Positions 43,334-50,676 of a stretch of 64,000 bases of DNA are shown in pieces (position 1 is the first letter of the stretch; each line of letters starts with the position of its first letter). Made by a program: the position numbers and the translations under genes. The notes beneath the pieces are model-generated. The model was not told the DNA's origin, did not search any database, and saw nothing but the letters and a program-made list of their open reading frames with translations. The stretch is from Prosthecobacter algae. Lineage in GTDB: Bacteria > Verrucomicrobiota > Verrucomicrobiia > Verrucomicrobiales > Verrucomicrobiaceae. The stretch covers positions 496,001-560,000 of the forward strand of contig NZ_BAABIA010000002.1 in NCBI RefSeq assembly GCF_039542385.1, read 5' to 3'.

Positions 43334-43710
43334 GCCTGGTCCACCATCGCCGCCACCTGTTTGTCCGTTGGCGGTAGAGATAGCTGGCAGTGCTCGTTCT
43401 TGACGTGCTGTAGCAATTCCTCAGCCCGACGAAACAGTACAGGGGACCAGAGCCGTTGCAGTTCCCAGCCCTGACTGCGCAAAACACGGGTGCGGAAAAT
43501 GTCCCACTCGATGGGGTCCGGCGTTTTGTGGAAGCGGCTGAAATCGGTCAGCACGCCCACGGTCACATCCGCCGGCATCAGCGGGTGAACACAGGCCACA
43601 TCCACACAGAAACCTTCATTGCCCCAGTGAATCTGCGAATCCGTCTGGTGACGATCCAACAGCGCCTTGCCAAAGGCTTCTGCGAGAGGGGAAGGCGTGG
43701 ATGACTGAAC
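43334..43710 (-). pseudogene. Remnant of a Vsr-like/MTES_1575-type nuclease domain
   Basis: Directly after the stop of the 742-aa gene the same frame continues for over 100 codons without a convincing start (only TTG at 43659). The translated stretch ends in IEWDIFRTRVLRSQGWELQRLWS, the pattern of the C-terminal endonuclease-fold domain found on large superfamily I helicases. No helicase part is present. It looks like the tail of a lost gene, or a stop-interrupted fusion. The reading runs on into the antisense of the SDR gene. Confidence 0.45.
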
Positions 43711-45939
43711 TCAGCGTTTCACGCTGAGAGCATGGATCTTCACGCGGGTCTTCTCACTTTTTGTCGCAGCACCGATTCCGACCTGGCTGTAGCGTTCCTC
43801 CACAAAGTCCTCGGGAACAGGGGCGTTTTCAAAGACGGGCTTGTCATTGACGAAAAGGCTGATGCCAGAAGTGCTGCCGCTAAACTTGAATTTGAATCGG
43901 GACTCCACCGTGATGGCGGGATGCTCCAACGGACGGCCCATGCCATTGGAGAGCAGAGCCAAGGTCTGTTTTCCATCATAGGCGAAACGCAAGGCGATCC
44001 AGCGGTCCTTGTCAGTGCGTTCAGGATAACCATAGGAAAGCCAGACCTGGGTGGCTTCTCCAGGATCAGTGATCTCCATTTCACCTTCCAGGGTGAAAGA
44101 TGGCCCCACGCGTGCCAGACAGGTCGTGGTGCGGATGACTTCACGGCCCAAATGCTCCAAAACTCCTTTGTCGAGCTTCCAACCGCTGCCCTCATGGGTC
44201 CAGGCACGGAAGTTCCCCTCCTGCATGAGTGAAACGGGTTCACCCGCCTGGAGGGCTTTTTCAATCTTCATGACCGCGATCTGCTTTTCCAGGTAGTCAT
44301 GACCAGCCGTGGAGATCTCCGTAGTGCCCGGCTTCAAAGCCTGCTGATAGAGGTCGAGGGCTTTGGCTGAGTCGAAGCTCTTGGCGGCGGCTTCCGCCTG
44401 CCGCAGCCGGGCCCCAGATTCCCCCGCATAAGCAGCGGTCTTGCCCAGGAGGAACTCCGCCTCCACTCCCCAGGAGGCGAGCACATCTGCATGAGGCTTG
44501 AAATCCAATTTTTTCAGCCACCGCTGGGCTTCCGCATACTCACCGCATTTGAAGCTGGCGATGGCAGCATGCGTGCGGTCCACGCTGCGCCAGGCTTCGC
44601 GCTTGGGTTCATTTTCCGCCCCTTCAAACAGAGCCTGAAGGCGGTCATAACAATGCATCTCCTGAAAGTATTCATCCGGCACGTCCCACTCGGAGGCGGC
44701 ATCGCGATGAGCCTGCAGAAGCACCCAGGGCAGGTTGGAATCAAAGCGTCCCGTCTCCAGACAGGCGAGGCCGAAGTCCTCCATCTTTTTGTGGCTGCCA
44801 AACCAGCGTGGGCGCAGGCCCCAAAGCATGTGCTGGGAGGCTTCCGCCACATCCACCTGGAGCTTGAGTGATTCATCAAACCAACGGCGCATTTCTGTGG
44901 GCGCCACACTGCGACTCATCGAAAGAGAGCTGTAGATGAGCGTGACAGCCGGGCTGGGATCCTGCGGTTTCAGCTCCCAGGCTTGCGCCAGCAGGCGGCG
45001 CGCCTTTTCAGACTCGTGCTTGAAGACCGCCATGCCATCATCTGAGACCGAATTTGAGTAACCGCCGCCCCGTGCGTCCCAGCCCTTTTGCAGGCAGTGA
45101 AGGCCCTCGATCCATTTCTTGACCCAGGGTTTGGCGGCCTCTGTCTTGGACACCTCGTCCCAAAAGGGCTCGTGCATGGCCTCGAAAAAGGTTTTGATGT
45201 GCCCGCTCATGAGCAGGTAAGCACAGAGTCGGTCTGGATATTTGGAATAACCCGCCTCCGCATCCAGGGCTTTGCGCAGGGCTTTCAGGGTCTGATCCAC
45301 CCGTTTCTTCACCGCTTCCGCTCCCGCCGCCTCTCCGGTGGCCAGGGCCAGGCCCGCAGCCGCGTGAAAGGCCAGCGTTTCCATGCCGGGTTGTGCGCTC
45401 AGTTCTTGAAACGCCTTTTCCAGCAGAGCTTCACTGCCTTCCTGCCGGAGGGTGATCATCCCCACCAGAAATGCGCTGACAGGATGCTCATGTGCCACGG
45501 GTACGAGATCCCGCGCCATGTCCGCCACCTGCTGCCGAGAAAGAGCCTGCGGCAGACCGCATTCCAGCGCGATGGCACCTTTGACAAAAGGCACCCAGCG
45601 ATCCTTGGGCAGGTGCGCTGGTTCGGGCGTCAGCCCCTCTGACTGGAACGTCCTGTCCAACCACTCTTTGACTTCCTGACGTACGGAATCGGTCGTGACC
45701 GCGCTCGCCGGGACGTCCAGTTTGAAGGTGGCCTTCACCGAGGGGCGCTTGCTGGCAGCGGGCCGTGGAGCGCCCTTGTCGCCAGACTGGGTGGCCACAT
45801 TCTCAGCAGACGAGGACTTTTTCTGGTTTTTCCAGAAGGCGTAACCTCCCGTCGCCAGAACGGTGGCAACCAGGATGAATGCATATTTTCGAACGGCGGC
45901 ACCGTCCGTTTCATTGCCGTTGGATTGAGGAGTCGCCAT
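43711..45939 (-). CDS. Large TM-anchored helical-repeat protein with C-terminal beta domain, unknown
   Basis: 742 aa. A TM helix (about 19-37) is followed by a low-complexity linker, a long all-helical region with TPR-like pairs (about 90-560) and a C-terminal beta-rich domain (about 575-742) containing SFTLEGEMEITDPGEATQVWLSYG, similar to concanavalin-like sandwich modules of PVC proteins. Probable periplasmic or extracellular role. I do not recognise a named family. Divergent from zwf. Confidence 0.7.
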   Translation of the reverse strand: MATPQSNGNETDGAAVRKYAFILVATVLATGGYAFWKNQKKSSSAENVATQSGDKGAPRPAASKRPSVKATFKLDVPASAVTTDSVRQEVKEWLDRTFQSEGLTPEPAHLPKDRWVPFVKGAIALECGLPQALSRQQVADMARDLVPVAHEHPVSAFLVGMITLRQEGSEALLEKAFQELSAQPGMETLAFHAAAGLALATGEAAGAEAVKKRVDQTLKALRKALDAEAGYSKYPDRLCAYLLMSGHIKTFFEAMHEPFWDEVSKTEAAKPWVKKWIEGLHCLQKGWDARGGGYSNSVSDDGMAVFKHESEKARRLLAQAWELKPQDPSPAVTLIYSSLSMSRSVAPTEMRRWFDESLKLQVDVAEASQHMLWGLRPRWFGSHKKMEDFGLACLETGRFDSNLPWVLLQAHRDAASEWDVPDEYFQEMHCYDRLQALFEGAENEPKREAWRSVDRTHAAIASFKCGEYAEAQRWLKKLDFKPHADVLASWGVEAEFLLGKTAAYAGESGARLRQAEAAAKSFDSAKALDLYQQALKPGTTEISTAGHDYLEKQIAVMKIEKALQAGEPVSLMQEGNFRAWTHEGSGWKLDKGVLEHLGREVIRTTTCLARVGPSFTLEGEMEITDPGEATQVWLSYGYPERTDKDRWIALRFAYDGKQTLALLSNGMGRPLEHPAITVESRFKFKFSGSTSGISLFVNDKPVFENAPVPEDFVEERYSQVGIGAATKSEKTRVKIHALSVKR

Positions 45940-46125
45940 AAGTAAGGATGAGAACTTTTCTCATCATCTGGCCATCTATGCAACCATCCGGGGCAAAAAG
46001 TCCCGCCTCCCGGGTCACGCGTTTCATCCCATCCATGAACGCTTTTCATCCATGTCCTGGCCCAGAGACTGCATCGCCAGTTGCCAGCGGTGGGGGGTGC
46101 GCTACTCTCTACGCCCTTTCCCATC

Positions 46126-47667
46126 ATGCCTGAACTGGAAAATCCCTTTCAAGAAACGCTGCTCCAACGCCACCGTGCGGAGCCCTGCACCGTGGTCATC
46201 TTTGGCGCCACGGGCGATCTGACGAACCGCAAACTCATCCCCGCGCTGTATAATGTGGCGGCTGAGGGAGACCTGCCTCCCCAGTTCAAGGTGGTCGGCT
46301 TTGCCCGCCGGGACAAATCGGACGAAGTCTTTCGCAAGGAGCTGGAAGAAGGCAATCGCAAGAACAGCCGCCAAGGCCACAGTGACGAATTGTGGGCCAG
46401 CTTTGCTCAAAGCATCCACTACCACCGCAGCGAGTTCGAGGACCTGGAAGGCTACAAGGCCCTGGCCGAGTTGCTGAACCAATTCGACGAAGAGAGGGGT
46501 GCCCCAGCCAACCGTCTTTTCTACCTCGCCTCCGCTCCGGAAGCTTTCAAACCCATCCTGGAAATGCTGCGCGCTGCCGGGCTGCACGAAGGTGTGAATG
46601 GCAAGTGGGCGCGTGTGGTTTGTGAAAAACCTTTCGGCAAAGATCTGGTCACCGCCCGGGCGCTGAATGAAACCGTGGCGGGCACCTTTGCAGAAAAGGA
46701 CACCTACCGCATTGACCATTACCTGGGCAAGGAAACTGCGCAAAACATCATGGTGCTGCGCTTTGCCAATGCCCTGTTTGAGCCGAACTGGAACAGCCGC
46801 TACATTGACCATGTGCAGATCACTTGCGCCGAAAACCTGGGCATGGAAGGTGGCCGCGGTGGCTACTATGACACGGCCGGGGCTCTGCGTGACATGGTGC
46901 AAAACCACCTCTTCCAGCTCCTCTCCCTGGTGGCCATGGAGCCGCCGACCGACCTCAGCGCGGACAGCGTGCGCGATGAGAAGGTGAAGGTCATCCGCGC
47001 CCTGCGCCCGCTGGTGGGGCCCGAAGCCGTGGGGGCCAACGTCATCCGCGCCCAATACACCGCCGGCAGTGTGGATGGTGCGGCCCGTGTGGGTTACCGC
47101 CAGGAGGATCGAGTGAATCCGGAATCCAAAACGGAAGCCTACGTGGCCCTGCGTCTCTACATTGATACCTGGCGCTGGCAGGGAGTGCCCTTCTACATCC
47201 GTGTGGGCAAGCAACTGCCCAAAAAGGCCACGGAGATCAGCGTGCATTTCAAAAAGCCACCGCAGGTCCCCTTCGCCACCGCGCGTCTCCCCGGCAGCAG
47301 CGAAAACACCCTGGTCATCCGCATCCAGCCGGATGAGGGCATCGCCCTGCGCATCCTTGCCAAGCAACCAGGCCAGGCCCTGTCCATGCAGCAGGTGAAG
47401 ATGGACTTCCGCTACAGCAGCAGCTTTGGCAAAGCCAGCCCGGAGGCCTACGAGCGCCTCCTGCTGGACGCCATGGCCGGTGACGCCACCCTTTTTGCCC
47501 GTCGCGACGAAGTCGAGAGCGCGTGGAAGTTCATTGATGAGATCGAGCACGCCTGGCACAAGACGGAAAACCCTCCGACCATGTGCGAATACCCAGCCGG
47601 ATCCTGGGGCCCGAAAGAAGCCGACGACCTCCTGCGCCAGGACGGGCGCGAGTGGCGCACGCTGTAG
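46126..47667 (+). CDS. zwf: Glucose-6-phosphate 1-dehydrogenase
   Basis: 513 aa. Nucleotide motif VIFGATGDLTNRKLIPALYN and the active-site block RIDHYLGKETAQN are both intact. The enzyme oxidises glucose-6-phosphate to 6-phosphogluconolactone and yields NADPH, the first step of the oxidative pentose phosphate pathway. ATG 46126 is chosen over an upstream in-frame start that adds non-conserved residues. It is followed by a toxin-antitoxin pair and then opcA. Confidence 0.97.
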   Translation: MPELENPFQETLLQRHRAEPCTVVIFGATGDLTNRKLIPALYNVAAEGDLPPQFKVVGFARRDKSDEVFRKELEEGNRKNSRQGHSDELWASFAQSIHYHRSEFEDLEGYKALAELLNQFDEERGAPANRLFYLASAPEAFKPILEMLRAAGLHEGVNGKWARVVCEKPFGKDLVTARALNETVAGTFAEKDTYRIDHYLGKETAQNIMVLRFANALFEPNWNSRYIDHVQITCAENLGMEGGRGGYYDTAGALRDMVQNHLFQLLSLVAMEPPTDLSADSVRDEKVKVIRALRPLVGPEAVGANVIRAQYTAGSVDGAARVGYRQEDRVNPESKTEAYVALRLYIDTWRWQGVPFYIRVGKQLPKKATEISVHFKKPPQVPFATARLPGSSENTLVIRIQPDEGIALRILAKQPGQALSMQQVKMDFRYSSSFGKASPEAYERLLLDAMAGDATLFARRDEVESAWKFIDEIEHAWHKTENPPTMCEYPAGSWGPKEADDLLRQDGREWRTL

Positions 47668-47713
47668 GAACTCAGAGTTGTTTTTCACCCCTTTTTGGAC
47701 GAAACATGTGCCC

Positions 47714-47941
47714 ATGAACGCCTCGTTGATGATCCGCAGTTTCACCCCTGAGGAACAAAAAGAGTTGCTCCATGCCCTTGTGGATCGGCTCTTCCCAGAG
47801 CCGGCCGAGGCAGACGCCTTTCCTGAGTGGCTAGTGAAGGATCTTGAGGAACAAAATGATCGTTACCACGCAGGCCTCGAAACGGGTGATGAGATTGACG
47901 CCGTGGAGGCCCGTCTCAAGACCAAGCTTCAGTCTCGATGA
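47714..47941 (+). CDS. Addiction-module antitoxin-like protein
   Basis: 75 aa from ATG 47714. RSFTPEEQKELLHALVDRLF and an acidic second half with EIDAVEARLKTKL resemble small antitoxins of RelE/ParE systems. Its stop overlaps the toxin ATG (ATGA). Lies 46 bp after zwf. Confidence 0.72.
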   Translation: MNASLMIRSFTPEEQKELLHALVDRLFPEPAEADAFPEWLVKDLEEQNDRYHAGLETGDEIDAVEARLKTKLQSR

Positions 47942-48237
47942 AGCTGATCATCCTCAGTTCTGCCGAGATGGATCTCGAAGACGGCTGGCATTTCTATGAA
48001 GATCAAAAACAGGGGGCCGGCGATCTTTTCCTTCAATCCACCCTCACTGGCATTCGCGGCCTGCCTGACACTTACGGGATTCATCCTCACCAAGGCCGGT
48101 TCTACCGCCTGCTTCTGAAAAAATTCCACCGAGGTATCTACTACACCGTCGAATCCGATCACCTTTTAATCCACCGGGTCATTGACTTGCGCCGAGACCC
48201 CCAATGGATTCGCCGCGAACTCAAACGCTCCCTTTAA
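47938..48237 (+). CDS. RelE/ParE-like toxin
   Basis: 99 aa. LSSAEMDLEDGWHFYEDQKQGAGDLF, then GRFYRLLLKKFHRGIYYTV and IHRVIDLRRDPQWI follow the RelE/ParE fold order. It is coupled to the antitoxin by a 4-bp overlap and ends 5 bp before opcA, so the opcA ribosome-binding site lies inside this gene. Confidence 0.8.
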   Translation: MKLIILSSAEMDLEDGWHFYEDQKQGAGDLFLQSTLTGIRGLPDTYGIHPHQGRFYRLLLKKFHRGIYYTVESDHLLIHRVIDLRRDPQWIRRELKRSL

Positions 48238-48242
48238 CTCTC

Positions 48243-49304
48243 ATGCCTCTCACTGAAGACACCCTTTCCTGCCTCGGCACCGAAGTTCCGCTGCCGAAGA
48301 TTGACCGTGCGCTCAAGGACCTGTGGTCCAGCGATGAGGCCAAGACGCGAGCCTCGCTGATCAATTTCGCCATTTACAGCGAAGACCCTGACAGCGTGGC
48401 GAAAAACAATGAGCAAATGGCCCGCATCACGGCGGACAATGCCTGCCGCGCCCTGCTGATCACCTGCTTGCCTGAGGCCAAACCCCCGCGTGCCCGCGCC
48501 TGGATCAATGCACTGTGCCGCCCGTACCAGGGGAAGCAGATCGTCTGCAGCGAGCAGATTTCTTTTGTCCTGGAAGGAGGCGATGCAGCCCAGGTGCAAA
48601 ACATCGTTTTCGCCCACCTGGATTCCGATCTCCCGCTGATCATCTGGTGGCAGGGTGACCTGACCAAAAACTTCGAGGAGCGTTTTTACAGCCGCATCGG
48701 CACCCTCATCATTGACAGCAGCCGCTGGTCCGCCCCGCTTTCAGAGTTTGCCATGTTGCGGGAGGCCCGTGCGACAGCCTCCTTTGATGTGCGCGACCTG
48801 AGCTGGACGCGCAGCCACTTTCTGCGCACCGCACTGGCCAACAGCTTTCAAGATGCGAAGGCCCGTGAGCACCTGCCGATGGTGGAAACCATCGAAATCA
48901 CCCACTCCAAGAGCCAGACCTGCGCGGCCCTTCTGCTCGGCGGCTGGATCGCCCAGCGCCTGGGGGCCAGCCTAGATGAAGCGGCACCCGATCTCGCCTT
49001 TACCAAGGCGGATGGAAAAAAGATCCGCGTGAAGCTCCTCGACACGGCCGAGGGCTGTGCGCTCCAGTCCCTGCGCCTCATCGCCCCCTGCCTGGAGGTG
49101 TCCATCACCCGGGATGGGGCCTCAGCTTTTGTCCACACCCATGCGTCCTGCGAAGGCCACAGCCACGAGGAGATCCTGCCGGCCGATGTCGTGAGTGATG
49201 CGGATCTGATCGCCTCCCAGCTCAGCCGGGCAGGTGGAAGCACCCATTATTCGCACGTTTTACCCCTCATCCAGCCCATGCTGGCTAAACTGACCGCCCC
49301 CTGA
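48243..49304 (+). CDS. opcA: Glucose-6-phosphate dehydrogenase assembly protein OpcA
   Basis: 353 aa. The OpcA pattern is seen: TRASLINFAIYSED near the start, then LPLIIWWQGDL and DSSRWSAPLSEFAML. OpcA is an allosteric activator/assembly factor of Zwf in cyanobacteria and actinobacteria; it normally sits next to zwf. Here a toxin-antitoxin pair lies between them. ATG 48243 is chosen; an upstream start would overlap the toxin gene. Confidence 0.9.
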   Translation: MPLTEDTLSCLGTEVPLPKIDRALKDLWSSDEAKTRASLINFAIYSEDPDSVAKNNEQMARITADNACRALLITCLPEAKPPRARAWINALCRPYQGKQIVCSEQISFVLEGGDAAQVQNIVFAHLDSDLPLIIWWQGDLTKNFEERFYSRIGTLIIDSSRWSAPLSEFAMLREARATASFDVRDLSWTRSHFLRTALANSFQDAKAREHLPMVETIEITHSKSQTCAALLLGGWIAQRLGASLDEAAPDLAFTKADGKKIRVKLLDTAEGCALQSLRLIAPCLEVSITRDGASAFVHTHASCEGHSHEEILPADVVSDADLIASQLSRAGGSTHYSHVLPLIQPMLAKLTAP

Positions 49305-49368
49305 ACCCGCTGGTTTTGCCCTTGCCACCGGGGCACCAGCGGTTAAGCGTGCGCTGAATTCCAAGTAC

Positions 49369-50352
49369 ATGTCTGTTTCCCTGCGCCATCTTACCTGCCT
49401 TGCGGCGCTGCTTTTCTCGGCAGTGCCCGCTTTTTCGCAATCCTCCAGCAATGGCATTGCAGCCATTGTGAACGGAAATGTCATCACCAAGTCCGAAGTG
49501 CGGGATGCCGTGAATGCGCAGGAGCAAATGCTGCGCATGCAGTACCAAAACGACCCGGGGGCCCTCCAGCGTGAGCTTTCCAGCATGCGGGCGACCGCCC
49601 TGGACGGTCTGATTGACCGGGAGCTGGTCCTCGCAGAATTCAAACGCATGGGTGCCGCCATCAAAAGCCAGTGGGTGGATGATGATGTGAACGGGATCAT
49701 TCGTGAAAGCTTCAAGGGCAACCGCGAAGCCTTCGTCAAAGAACTGGCGGAGTCTGGCATGACCCTGAAAAAGTTCCGCGACATGCGCGAGAAGATGATG
49801 ATCGTCCAGGCGATGCGTGGCAAACAGGCCGCCGAACAGCCCCCTGCAACCCCCGCAGAAGTGGAAGCCTACTACAAGAAGAACGTCGCCAAATGGCGCA
49901 GTGGGGACATGATCAAGATCAGCACGATCACCATCGCCAAGTTCAGCGGCGAGGCCAGTGCCACCCCGGCCAGCCAGAGAAAGATGGCCGAGGAAATCCA
50001 TTCCAAACTGGTAAAGGGCGCTGACTTTGCCACCACCGCCAAGACCTATTCCCAGGACAGCCATGCGGAAGACGGAGGCGCCTGGGACTGGATGCCCCGC
50101 GACCAGATGAAGCCCTCCATCGCCAACGTGGCCTTCAACCTGAAGACCGGTGGCCTCAGCGGAGTCATTGATGACGAAGCCGCCTACATCATCATCGCCT
50201 GCGATGCCATCAAGTACGGCAATTCGAAGCCCATGAACGAAGTGCGGCAGGAGATTGAACGCGCCATCTCCAACGAAAAATCCAAGGTCGTCATTGATAA
50301 GTGGATGGAAGGTCTTCGCAAGAAAGCCGTCATCAAGAAGAACGGCTGGTAA
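49369..50352 (+). CDS. SurA-like periplasmic peptidyl-prolyl isomerase
   Basis: 327 aa. A Sec signal (LTCLAALLFSAVPAFSQ) is followed by a SurA N-terminal helical domain (IAAIVNGNVITKSEV), and a parvulin domain with KLVKGADFATTAKTYSQD and GGAWDWM. It would help fold outer-membrane proteins such as the Omp85 protein at 2.4 kb. Only one parvulin domain is present, where E. coli SurA has two. Confidence 0.88.
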   Translation: MSVSLRHLTCLAALLFSAVPAFSQSSSNGIAAIVNGNVITKSEVRDAVNAQEQMLRMQYQNDPGALQRELSSMRATALDGLIDRELVLAEFKRMGAAIKSQWVDDDVNGIIRESFKGNREAFVKELAESGMTLKKFRDMREKMMIVQAMRGKQAAEQPPATPAEVEAYYKKNVAKWRSGDMIKISTITIAKFSGEASATPASQRKMAEEIHSKLVKGADFATTAKTYSQDSHAEDGGAWDWMPRDQMKPSIANVAFNLKTGGLSGVIDDEAAYIIIACDAIKYGNSKPMNEVRQEIERAISNEKSKVVIDKWMEGLRKKAVIKKNGW

Positions 50353-50676
50353 GCGAAGATTCGCATGCACCTTGCGCCAGCATACTAAAATATGGCGCAA
50401 GGATGACGGCCCCCAAATCGGCTAGAAAAAGGCTAACAACGAGCACGGAAAATCCGTCTCATTCAGGCCAAACCCACCGCCAAACGATCTGGCTGTTCGG
50501 GAAAAAGCGTACCTTTTGAGGAACTCGACCTGCGCTTATGCTGGGCTGAAGACATAACGAGCCGAATCAAAGGTGGTTACCTGGGCGAGCTAAAGCTCTG
50601 GCTACTTTTGCGCTGCCTCAATACGACAGGGACTTCACTCCCAGCCGCCTGCGAGGCAGCGTGCCTACGGACCCGT
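50353..50676. other. 324-bp intergenic region
   Basis: No gene supported. It contains a perfect 10-bp inverted repeat (50370-50402), and around 50570-50612 a stretch GGTTACCT...AAAGCTCTGGCTA resembling a degraded copy of the REP element flanking the transposase at 57.6 kb. Confidence 0.6.
50370..50402. repeat. Perfect 10-bp inverted repeat
   Basis: CCTTGCGCCA, 13-base AT-rich loop, TGGCGCAAGG, beginning 18 bp after the SurA-like stop. There is no T-run after it, so it is either a terminator of another type or a protein-binding palindrome. Confidence 0.7.

Noticed and set aside
46102..47745. 547-aa open frame on the minus strand opposite zwf
   Set aside because: Pure antisense of zwf; His/Gly/Val-rich composition typical of antisense readings.
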